From the NCBI GenBank assembly GCA_042095835.1, contig JBELML010000033.1, positions 1 to 47,644 of the forward strand: DNA of 47,644 nt, read 5' to 3'. This document shows, piece by piece, positions 16,712-24,692 of the stretch. Within the stretch, counting starts at the first letter, position 1, and the number at the start of each line of letters is the position of its first letter. The notes below the pieces were generated by a model, which had not been told where the DNA came from, searched no databases, and was given only the letters and a program-made list of their open reading frames with translations. The translations under genes and the position numbers were made by a program. The stretch is from DATFKA01 sp042095835. Lineage in GTDB: Bacteria; Bacteroidota; Bacteroidia; Chitinophagales; Saprospiraceae.

Positions 16712-19324
16712 TTATTCTCCTCCTTGACGGATGGCTTCTACTGGATTAGCCACGGAGGCGCGGAAGCTTTGCCATAAAACCGTGAGCATTGCAGTGCTAA
16801 TGACGAACAAGCCTGTAATCAAAAATACCCACCATTTAATCTGAATACTATAGGCGAAACTTTGCAACCACTGACTCATCGCATACCAACCAATAGGTAC
16901 AGCCAAAATCACAGAGATCACGATTAATTTCAAGAAATCTTTCGATAACAATTGAACAATACCAGTCGAAGACGCTCCTAGCACCTTGCGAATACCAATC
17001 TCCTTGGTCCGCTGAACCAAATTGAAAGATACTAGACCAAACAAGCCCAAACAGGCAATGAACATGGCCAAGATTGTGAAGGTATGAAAGACCTTGGCCA
17101 GGCGTTGTTCGGCCGCATATAAACGATTGTAAGTGTCTTCCAGAAAGCGAGCTTGGATAGGGATCATAGGTGCAATATCTTTGAAAACACCTTCAATGAA
17201 AGCAATCGTCTCTTCTGCCTGATCCGGATTTTTTATACGTATAGAGAGGTTGCCAAAGTTGCTTTCTCTATGCTCCGGCGTGTTTAGGAGCATAAACAAT
17301 GGCTCTACCTTGAGATCAAAGGGCTGGAAGTGAAAGTCTTTAACCACGCCGATGACCTGCCCATCTCTAAAACTTTTGCCAATTGCACTAGTCCAACCCG
17401 TTGCTTTTAAAGCAGCTTCATTGATAATATAAGCCCTAGAAGAATCCGAAGGATAGGCAGGAGAAAAGTAACGACCCTCCACCATTTCCATTTCGTAAAG
17501 ATCTAAGAAATCGTAATCAACGTAGTAGCGATAGATGCCAAAGGTTCGGTTTTCCTCATTTCCTTCCCATTCACTCAGAATGCCTTGGTTATTGGTATTG
17601 GTAGGTAGGCTGGCAGATAGAGCAGTAGTTTCAATGTTTGGGTCCTGCTTTAAACGCTGTTTGATCAAAGGAATATTTTCCCTGATCTCTTTATGAAAGA
17701 AAGTAGTAAACAGCACCTCTTCTCGATTATAGCCTAACTTTTTATTCTGGATGTATTGCATTTGTTGGTAGACAATGTAGCTTCCTACACCTAATACAAT
17801 AGCGGCTGTAAACTGCCCAACTACTAGTAAATTCCGAAGGGAAATGCCACGGTTGAAATTTTTATAAATACTTTTTTGGAAAGCCTTAATTGGAGAGACT
17901 TTTGATAAAAACAGCGCTGGATATAACCCTGATAAAATGCCAATTGTGACAGCAATAATGAGCAAACCAACCAATACCGAGGAGTTGCCCATGAATCCAA
18001 GTGGTATTTCTAATTCTAGAATTTGGTTGAAATAGGGAAGAAGGAAAAAGACTAAGCCTATAGACAATACTAAACTGAACAGGGTCAGTAAAAAGGATTC
18101 TGTAAGCAACTGAATAATCAACTGAATGCGGCGGGCACCTACTACCTTGCGCATACCTACTTCCTTTGAGCGACGTACGGATCTAGCCGTTGCTAAATTC
18201 GTATAATTAATGGAAGCCAATAAGAGAATTAGGAAAGCAATACTGCCAAATAGATACACATAACTGATATCGCCACGTTTTCCTAGTTCAAAATTAGCAT
18301 TAGATTTTAGGTGTAAATCTTGGATTGGGGTGATGTAATACCTACCAGTAAAGGGCCACTCTGCATAGGCTTCATCGAGTAGATTATCATAAATCGATAG
18401 TTTAGACTGTGCCTCCTTGGCTGAGGCTCCATCTTTCAGCAATGCAAAAGTATTGTAATTATTACTCCCCCAGTTATTGACTCCATTTCTATAATCACCA
18501 TAGTGCTCGATGGGAATCATAAAATCAAAAGCGAGCGTTTGGTTGTCAGGCAAATCTGGAAAAACACCTTTTACTACAAAAGAGACGTTGTTGTTCATCT
18601 TGAGAGACTTATCAAGTGGTGATTCTCCTCCAAAGAATTTCTCTGCTAATGATTCGCTTAATAAAATCGTGTTGGGTTCTTCTAGGGCCTCAGCTCCTAT
18701 ACCATCAATAATGGGCATCGGAAAGACGTCGAAATAGCGCTCATCGGTATATATACCTCGCTGACTAAACACTTCTTGGCCATAACTTAGCAATTCAAAA
18801 TCGAGCTCTAGGGTGGTAGCTGCCTCTACCTCAGGAATATCATTGACCATTTTGGCCGCAAGTGGATCAGGAGAAACCGCAAACCGATCGGTACCTCTAA
18901 AAGTATTGCCTGCTTGTAATTGGCCTACTCGATAAATCCGCTCAGCATTAGGTAGATGATCATCGTAGCTCAGCTCATATTGCAGGAATAGGGCAATCAA
19001 GAGGAAACAAGTGAAGCCTACCGTGAGGCCTAATAGATTAATCGAAGCGTAGGTTTTTTCTCGAAGCAAGCTACGCCAGCTTACCTTAAAATAATTTTTC
19101 AACAGTCCGGTGTACATAATGGGTGATAATTTGAATGATTTAATAAAGTCGGGTCGAAAATGTAGTAGTACTTGCCAGATGAAGGTTCGACGTGCTTGAC
19201 GTGGATCATCAGAGAATTGATCCTCAAATATTTCAATAAGATTACCCTCTATTTCCTCTAGGTAATCTTCTCTACAGAACCAGCGCAGGAAACGCGTCGC
19301 ATATTTGGGTGCTTGTGAATCCAT
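16712..19324 (-). CDS. MacB/FtsX-type ABC transporter permease with permease-prefix domain
   Basis: An 870-residue inner-membrane protein. Residues 1-75 (RFLRWFCREDYLEEIEGNLI and following) match the permease-prefix domain found in Bacteroidota permeases paired with PadR. A first helix lies near residues 95-115, followed by a MacB-like periplasmic domain, then a first FtsX core (ASINYTNLATARSVRRSKEV, then GMRKVVGARR) near 370-400, more helices, a second periplasmic domain, and a second FtsX core with TKEIGIRKVLGAS near 785. It has no ATPase domain and none is encoded nearby. Its ATG overlaps the padR stop by one base, so translation is coupled. Likely role: mechanotransmission or export of an unknown substrate. 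Confidence 0.9.
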   Translation of the reverse strand: MDSQAPKYATRFLRWFCREDYLEEIEGNLIEIFEDQFSDDPRQARRTFIWQVLLHFRPDFIKSFKLSPIMYTGLLKNYFKVSWRSLLREKTYASINLLGLTVGFTCFLLIALFLQYELSYDDHLPNAERIYRVGQLQAGNTFRGTDRFAVSPDPLAAKMVNDIPEVEAATTLELDFELLSYGQEVFSQRGIYTDERYFDVFPMPIIDGIGAEALEEPNTILLSESLAEKFFGGESPLDKSLKMNNNVSFVVKGVFPDLPDNQTLAFDFMIPIEHYGDYRNGVNNWGSNNYNTFALLKDGASAKEAQSKLSIYDNLLDEAYAEWPFTGRYYITPIQDLHLKSNANFELGKRGDISYVYLFGSIAFLILLLASINYTNLATARSVRRSKEVGMRKVVGARRIQLIIQLLTESFLLTLFSLVLSIGLVFFLLPYFNQILELEIPLGFMGNSSVLVGLLIIAVTIGILSGLYPALFLSKVSPIKAFQKSIYKNFNRGISLRNLLVVGQFTAAIVLGVGSYIVYQQMQYIQNKKLGYNREEVLFTTFFHKEIRENIPLIKQRLKQDPNIETTALSASLPTNTNNQGILSEWEGNEENRTFGIYRYYVDYDFLDLYEMEMVEGRYFSPAYPSDSSRAYIINEAALKATGWTSAIGKSFRDGQVIGVVKDFHFQPFDLKVEPLFMLLNTPEHRESNFGNLSIRIKNPDQAEETIAFIEGVFKDIAPMIPIQARFLEDTYNRLYAAEQRLAKVFHTFTILAMFIACLGLFGLVSFNLVQRTKEIGIRKVLGASSTGIVQLLSKDFLKLIVISVILAVPIGWYAMSQWLQSFAYSIQIKWWVFLITGLFVISTAMLTVLWQSFRASVANPVEAIRQGGE

Positions 19325-19650
19325 TAACCGAAGGAGATTTTGGGGATCTGTTGATAAATACTATTACGGATGCGGTAGCGCTCGTCCAAGGCTGTTTTTC
19401 CCTGCATTGTGATGATATAGTATTTCTTTCGGCGGCCTCCACGATCAGTAGTGATCCCTCCAAACCGCGCATTAACAAAGCCCTTTTCCTCCATGCGCTT
19501 CAAGGAGACGTGGATGGCACTGATATTGACCTTGCGGCCTAAATATTCTTCTAAATGCTTCTTGATAGAAACGCCATATGCTTCATCATGCTGAGCAGCG
19601 ACTGTGAGTAAAACGAGTTCTTCAAACTCTCCTAAAGATGGTTTCTTCAT
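19324..19650 (-). CDS. PadR-family transcriptional regulator
   Basis: A 108-residue winged-helix protein that opens KKPSLGEFEELVLLTVAAQ and has AYGVSIKKHLEE, then the recognition region ISAIHVSLKRMEEKGFV and the wing DRGGRRKKYYIITMQG. These are standard PadR features. It is short, lacking the long C-terminal helix of PadR-s2 proteins. The stop codon shares one base with the start of the permease gene (TAATG arrangement on the minus strand), so the pair forms a regulated two-gene unit. It probably represses the pair by binding the dyad at 19659-19712. Confidence 0.88.
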   Translation of the reverse strand: MKKPSLGEFEELVLLTVAAQHDEAYGVSIKKHLEEYLGRKVNISAIHVSLKRMEEKGFVNARFGGITTDRGGRRKKYYIITMQGKTALDERYRIRNSIYQQIPKISFG

Positions 19651-19658
19651 GTGGTACT

Positions 19659-19712
19659 ATTTACTTAACAATTGTAAATATAATAAATTATTTTCACTTT
19701 TGTTAAGTAAAT
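19659..19712 (-). promoter_or_regulatory. 13-base inverted repeat upstream of padR, candidate operator
   Basis: ATTTACTTAACAA at 19659-19671 and TTGTTAAGTAAAT at 19700-19712 are exact reverse complements, 28 bases apart, starting 9 bases before the padR ATG. Minus-strand TATATTTA between the arms resembles the -7 element. PadR proteins commonly bind AT-rich dyads in their own promoters. Confidence 0.55.
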
Positions 19713-19879
19713 AAATTCTCCGACTTCATTTTCCATTAATGTCAGTCAATTTACCAATCGATTAGCCTACAATGTCAGACCGCTTACTTTTCTCTATCTA
19801 TTAAGAATCCCTTAAGAGTACATCTACAACTACAAGGCCTTTAATCCACGTTATCCAATCACAAAACGTGAACACACTT

Positions 19880-21112
19880 ATGAAAATCCGATTTCTGCTA
19901 TTCACTTTATCTATTACTTTGGGTACTCGACTCATGAGCCAGGAGGCTGCTCGTGTACAACCTATTATTTGTCATCATGACCACTCAGATCAAGCAAGTT
20001 TTGTACCACCACAGCAGGTTCAGCTACGATCTGCGGCAGTCAGTGACTTTGTCTTTAATTTTGAGAGAGATGTGCCTACCCAAGCTAGAGAGGCCATGGA
20101 GTATGCAGCAAGCATTTGGGAGCAATACCTGATCTCTGAAGTACCCATTAATATAGATGTCACTTGGCAGAGTTTTGAAGAAGATAATGTATTAGCGAGT
20201 GCGGGGCCAACGACAATTTATCGTGATTTTTCCTTCCAGGCATTGCGGGGTGTTTGGTATCCTGTTGCGCTAGCTGAAGCGATTGCAGGTACGCCACTCA
20301 ACGAAGAGGAAGCAGATATACAGATTACCGTGAACAGTGAATTGAATTGGTATTTTGGCACAGATGGGCGCGTCCCTTTTGGGCGCACAGATCTAGTCTC
20401 CGTAGTATTGCACGAACTCGGCCACGGGCTTGGTTATATTTCCTCTGCTGATGTGAATGATAGCAATCTAGGAGAGCTGGGCTTTGATGGCCGTACCATC
20501 ATTTATGATGAGTTTATCACTACTTTAAACGGTGAGTTTATCACAGATATAAGTACTTTCCAGCGGCCTTCAACCGATCTCCGTACGGCTTACACAAGTA
20601 CCAATTTATTTTTTGATGCGCCAGAAGTTGACGACTTTATCGGTCGAAATAGAGGGGCAGAATTACATGCACCGAGGAGCTTTGATTCGGGGAGTAGTAT
20701 TAGTCATCTGGATGAATTTACTTTTCCTGCCGGATCAGAAAATGCATTGATGACGCCCAGCTTATCCTTTAGAGAAGCAGTACACGACCCGGGGCCAGTG
20801 GGCTTGGGTATTCTACAAGCGATGGGTTGGGAGATCGCCCAAGCTACGGTCACCAGTACAGCCCAAATACAAGTCGAAGAGGTCAGTGTATTTCCTAATC
20901 CTACTCGGGACCAGGTTCGCATCGTATGGCCGCAGGATTTCCCCAATGAGATGAACTATCAGCTATATGATCAACTTGGACGGACCTTGCTGAATGGAAA
21001 TATCACTCAGCAAGATCAGATCAATCTGAGTCAGCTACCTCCAGGCAACTACCATCTGTTCTTGCAAGCAGAGGAGCGACAATTTAGAACGCAAATTATT
21101 TTAGTGGAGTAA
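19880..21112 (+). CDS. T9SS-exported zinc metalloprotease-like protein
   Basis: A 410-residue secreted protein with a signal peptide (MKIRFLLFTLSITLGTRLMSQ from the ATG at 19880; a GTG four codons upstream is less likely). It has the zincin motif V-L-H178-E-L-G-H182-G-L-G. At the position where metzincins carry a third histidine it has serine. Late in the domain, ALMTPSLSFREAVHDPGP then LGILQAMGWE is a pattern of matrixin-like Bacteroidota proteins. The last 75 residues form a T9SS type A sorting domain (VSVFPNPTRDQVRI, YDQLGRTLLNG, LPPGNYHLFL), so it should cross the outer membrane and be surface-attached or released. It is monocistronic. Confidence 0.82.
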   Translation: MKIRFLLFTLSITLGTRLMSQEAARVQPIICHHDHSDQASFVPPQQVQLRSAAVSDFVFNFERDVPTQAREAMEYAASIWEQYLISEVPINIDVTWQSFEEDNVLASAGPTTIYRDFSFQALRGVWYPVALAEAIAGTPLNEEEADIQITVNSELNWYFGTDGRVPFGRTDLVSVVLHELGHGLGYISSADVNDSNLGELGFDGRTIIYDEFITTLNGEFITDISTFQRPSTDLRTAYTSTNLFFDAPEVDDFIGRNRGAELHAPRSFDSGSSISHLDEFTFPAGSENALMTPSLSFREAVHDPGPVGLGILQAMGWEIAQATVTSTAQIQVEEVSVFPNPTRDQVRIVWPQDFPNEMNYQLYDQLGRTLLNGNITQQDQINLSQLPPGNYHLFLQAEERQFRTQIILVE

Positions 21113-21172
21113 AAGCTAGCGATCGCTAAGGTCTTTTAATCTATGCTCAAGTTGCATTGAAAATCTACCCAT

Positions 21173-21209
21173 AAAAAATCCCGATACTTCCTAATAGAAG
21201 TATCGGGAT
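21173..21209 (-). terminator. Rho-independent terminator of the beta-propeller operon
   Basis: ATCCCGATACTTC and GAAGTATCGGGAT (21178-21209) form a 13-base stem with a 6-base loop; on the minus strand it is followed by TTTTTT. It lies 27 bases past the stop of the 21237-22394 gene and may also serve the converging protease gene. Confidence 0.85.
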
Positions 21210-21236
21210 ACTTAGCTAGATGGCAATAAGGTACGC

Positions 21237-22394
21237 TTACTCCTTTTTCCAAAAAGCAATACCTCCCGCCTGTTTACCAATCTCTGCAACAGCTACCCGC
21301 TCCATGCTTTCTAAGTCGATCACATCGACGGAGCCGGGTTCTATACCAATCCCTTCTACAGATATAAAGGCATATTTGCTATCCGTAGAAATCGCAATAC
21401 CGTGCGAGACTTTACGACTGTTTTCTATACGTGCCAATTCTTTTCGGGATGCTAAATCCCAGATTGCAGTAGTGGCTTCTGACTTGTAGGTCACTACCAT
21501 CTTTTTACCATCTGGAGTGATTTCTACATTATAAGGCCCTTTTCCGCTAGCCAGACGATGAGTGACTTCCCAGGCATTCAGGTCCACTTCTAATACCTCA
21601 TTAGAACCATTGCCCGCTACAAAGACTACCTCTTTGCTAGGGTGTGGTATGACCCAAGTTGGTTTGGTAGGAGAATGCATTTTCATATCCATACCGCCAC
21701 TCATTCCTTTTTTCCCTTTAGCGCCCATCATATCACCGTTCATGGAGGTGCTTTGCATATCACTCATGCCAGTCATTTTGGGCTTTTTCATGGCCATGCC
21801 TTCCTTCATAGCGGGATCGAGGTCGAGCTTACGGCTCACTTCCATATCTAGCGTATTGATCTCGAATAGTTCACCCGACATCATAGATACAGAGTACTGG
21901 TGCAAACCATCAGGTGAAATTCTCGAGCCATGTGGCATAGCTCCGGTAGTAACTTTCGTTAATTCAACCATGTCTTCTGGATCAACTACAGATACGGAAC
22001 TTGGCTCCATCTTTCCGTGTAGATTAAAGTTGACTACATAGAGTAAACCAGAAGCTTTAGAAATTTGCATAGAAGCTGGAAAGAGTCCTAATTCAGCACT
22101 TCCTAATATTTCATTGGTGGCAGTGCTGTACTTGTAGACTTTTCCGTATGGGCTACCATGCGCCATAGAGAGGTACCAGTATTTTCCATCTGGACTTACC
22201 GTGATGCCGTGTGGGCCTTCAATCTCTGTGGGCATATACCCAACAGTGATGCTTTCCTTTACGGTAGCTTTCTCTCCGTCAAACTGCACTATATAAACTT
22301 CGTCCTCAGACTCTGCAGCCACGTAAACATAGTAGTTTTGTGCTTGCAGAGCAGTAATACTTAAGCAAAGTAGAAATAGCAATATATTTTTCAT
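21237..22394 (-). CDS. Secreted YncE-like beta-propeller protein with methionine-rich insert
   Basis: A 385-residue protein with a signal peptide (KNILLFLLCLSITALQAQ). It is built of YVTN/YncE-type repeats: GPHGITVSPDGKYWYLSM, MPHGSRISPDG, VFVAGNGSNEVLEVDL, GPYNVEITPDGKKMVVTY, SHGIAISTDSKYAFISVEG and GSVDVIDLESMERV. About residues 195-245 interrupt the propeller with a segment holding some thirteen methionines plus lysine, glycine and histidine (for example MSGGMDMKMH). Met-rich motifs like this occur in periplasmic copper-handling proteins, so metal binding is a reasonable guess only. It is the second gene of an operon, 13 bases after the LVIVD-repeat gene, and ends in a strong terminator. 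Confidence 0.85.
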   Translation of the reverse strand: MKNILLFLLCLSITALQAQNYYVYVAAESEDEVYIVQFDGEKATVKESITVGYMPTEIEGPHGITVSPDGKYWYLSMAHGSPYGKVYKYSTATNEILGSAELGLFPASMQISKASGLLYVVNFNLHGKMEPSSVSVVDPEDMVELTKVTTGAMPHGSRISPDGLHQYSVSMMSGELFEINTLDMEVSRKLDLDPAMKEGMAMKKPKMTGMSDMQSTSMNGDMMGAKGKKGMSGGMDMKMHSPTKPTWVIPHPSKEVVFVAGNGSNEVLEVDLNAWEVTHRLASGKGPYNVEITPDGKKMVVTYKSEATTAIWDLASRKELARIENSRKVSHGIAISTDSKYAFISVEGIGIEPGSVDVIDLESMERVAVAEIGKQAGGIAFWKKE

Positions 22395-22407
22395 TCAAAT
22401 CAATTTT

Positions 22408-24414
22408 CTAATTCGCGTCTTTTTTCTCTTCTAGTTTTACAGACCAAAGACCTGTATTCCAGTCTGAGAAAAAGATATGTCCTTTATGTGGTTGCGCGCC
22501 CCAGGTCATGGAAGCATTAGGTACTACGCCATTGGGATCTGTAGGTAGGAACCAACCAATTTCACGTCCCTGCTTGTACAAATCGCCCAATAAATCACCC
22601 GATAAATCAACCACTCTTAGCCCAGCATTGTAGTTGGCTAGGTAAAGTACATCATCTTCGACCCAGAAATTATGCGAACCTGCACCAGGTACCTCATACT
22701 TCGCTACTTCTTGAGGGTTTTTAGGGTCACTGAAGTCGATAAAGTGTAGCCATCCTGCGGGGATGGTTGGATTGTCTTTTACATAAAGACCATTTGGGAA
22801 AGCTTCGTCGCCACCAATGACATAAAATTTACCTGTTTTTTTGTCGACGTAGGGGAAAGCAGCGTGGTTCCAACCACTTGGGTAGGCATAATTGGCTACT
22901 TTTTGCGGATTAGATGGAGAGCCACCTGCAACGCCATTTCCAACATCTACAATCTGGATGCCATTATGCCAATTAGAAGAATAGGCGAGGCCATCAACCA
23001 CCCAAACATCGTGTATTGCATGACCAGAATTCTCCAGCTCAAAAGAACCTACTTTATAAGGAGAAGCGGGGTCTTCGATATTGATGATATCATAGCGTTC
23101 ACCATTACTCAAAGCATATACATGACCATCATAGATGAAGACATTATGGACACCGCCGGTCAGTCCTTCGGTATATTCTGCCTGGATATAAGCTTCTCTA
23201 GGATTAGTGACGTCGATGATGATAATACCATTCTTGCGACTAGAGGCACCTTCTCGACTGATAATGCATACGCGGCCATCTTCCGAGATTTTTACATCAT
23301 TGACAGTACGGGCATCTACTTTGACTGTATCGATGGGAATCATGTTAGCAGGATCAGTTACATCCCAGAAGAATGCTTCCCCATCGGCTCCCCAGGTACC
23401 TGTCACGGCGTAATCGCGGCCATCAACCCCTTCCCATATCCAGAGGTCTGAAGTGTGCTTGTCATTCACTTGGCCTCGGCCTACGAGCTGAACTTTACGT
23501 TGAATCTCTTCTGCTCTAGAGCGCACTTTGATTATCTTCTGGCTGGAGACTGGTCCGCAAGAGACCATCAAACGATAGGTGCCAGCTTGGTAAGCGACAA
23601 AACGCCCATCTTTTTTCATTAGGCCAGTGGCAAATTCCATTACATCGCTTGATTGTCCGGTGTAGGCGTATTCTACAGGTATATCTTTCAGGACCTTGCC
23701 ATCTTTATCATAAATCATGGGTTGAAGTTGGATCACATCACCAGTGCGGATATCTGTTTCGGTCACCTTCAGTTCTATAGAAGCTGCTGGGTTGTCAATA
23801 ATGGCCACTTTTGTAGTAGCGACTAGGCCTTCAGCAGAAGCCGTAATATTTACTTTTCCTTTTTTATGGGCAATTAGATTGTTGAAATCATCAAAAGAGG
23901 CGATCTCAGGTTGGTCACTTTCCATGACTACCTCAACATCAGTTCTGAGGAAGTCCATTTTATCCATGAGTTGGGTATGGAAACCAGTCAGGGTACCTAC
24001 AAACAACTGCTTAGGTGCCTCCTTGAAGTCAATAGAAGCAAGTGGCGGATGCGCAATGGTAACCGAGATATCTTGTCTCAGGTATTTTCCATCGGGGCTT
24101 GGCATCAGTACGATAATCCGACCCTCGCCGGGGAGTTCTGCTTTTACTAAGCCTGTGGTATCGATGGTGCCGATATTTCCTCTTTGATTGCGGCCACGCA
24201 TATAGTAGCGAATATCACGCTCTAACTGATTGCCATCGGCATCAAGAACTTTTACATCGAGTTGGGCTTCATCACCGACCTTGAGGCTGAGTTCTGCAGG
24301 CTCAACTATCAGTTTCATGCCATTCTGCTGTGCAAAAGTGAAGGTGGTCGCGAATAAAAGAATTGGGAGTAGAAGATACTTAAGTGAAAGCATCTGTTTG
24401 AATTTCGTATCCAT
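22408..24414 (-). CDS. Secreted protein with Ig-like domains and LVIVD-repeat propeller
   Basis: A 668-residue protein with a signal peptide (SLKYLLLPILLFATTFTFAQ; an internal ATG at residue 8 is an alternative start). Residues 34-300 contain about three bacterial Ig-like domains (LKVGDEAQLDVKVLDADGN, LFVGTLTGF, IRTGDVIQLQPMIYDKDGK). From about 330 a propeller of LVIVD-type repeats follows: NGIIIIDVTNPREAYI, YDIINIEDPASPYKVGSF, NGIQIVDVGNG, WLHFIDFSDPKNPQEV and AGLRVVDLSGDLLGDL. Such proteins are extracytoplasmic, with poorly known roles. It is the first gene of a two-gene operon with the Met-rich propeller, so the two may form one surface or periplasmic complex. Confidence 0.85.
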   Translation of the reverse strand: MDTKFKQMLSLKYLLLPILLFATTFTFAQQNGMKLIVEPAELSLKVGDEAQLDVKVLDADGNQLERDIRYYMRGRNQRGNIGTIDTTGLVKAELPGEGRIIVLMPSPDGKYLRQDISVTIAHPPLASIDFKEAPKQLFVGTLTGFHTQLMDKMDFLRTDVEVVMESDQPEIASFDDFNNLIAHKKGKVNITASAEGLVATTKVAIIDNPAASIELKVTETDIRTGDVIQLQPMIYDKDGKVLKDIPVEYAYTGQSSDVMEFATGLMKKDGRFVAYQAGTYRLMVSCGPVSSQKIIKVRSRAEEIQRKVQLVGRGQVNDKHTSDLWIWEGVDGRDYAVTGTWGADGEAFFWDVTDPANMIPIDTVKVDARTVNDVKISEDGRVCIISREGASSRKNGIIIIDVTNPREAYIQAEYTEGLTGGVHNVFIYDGHVYALSNGERYDIINIEDPASPYKVGSFELENSGHAIHDVWVVDGLAYSSNWHNGIQIVDVGNGVAGGSPSNPQKVANYAYPSGWNHAAFPYVDKKTGKFYVIGGDEAFPNGLYVKDNPTIPAGWLHFIDFSDPKNPQEVAKYEVPGAGSHNFWVEDDVLYLANYNAGLRVVDLSGDLLGDLYKQGREIGWFLPTDPNGVVPNASMTWGAQPHKGHIFFSDWNTGLWSVKLEEKKDAN

Positions 24415-24462
24415 ACTAATTCAGGTTTTGATTTTAGATAGAAAGATAACCAATTTATGAAA

Positions 24463-24573
24463 GAATGCTCGGTATTGTCTCCAAACGACAGCTAAAAAGA
24501 GGCAGAGGAGCTAGGTCTTAAGCAATTTGGAAAGAATAAGCTAAGAGCCCAAGGAGAGGAATATCAGCTATAA
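24463..24573 (+). pseudogene. Possible relic of a P-type ATPase N-terminus
   Basis: Reading 24463-24573 in one frame gives SPNDS, a stop at 24493, then KEAEELGLKQFGKNKLRAQG and a second stop at 24571. The EA..GL..FG.N.L pattern resembles the N-terminal domain of cation-transporting P-type ATPases. It is too short to be sure. The rest of the 278-base interval shows no clear signal. Confidence 0.2.
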
Positions 24574-24692
24574 CTGAGCTATTGGTCATCTACTTTGCAG
24601 AAAGGCTATGTAAAAAATGATGATTTTTTAGCAATATTGTTGCTTTACAAAAGCACCCTTGGTTACATTAGCTTTCTAAACCAAGGAAAAAC

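Noticed and set aside
21562..22041. 159-codon plus-strand frame inside the Met-rich propeller gene
   Set aside because: It is complementary to the propeller and Met-rich coding sequence and shows no domain of its own.
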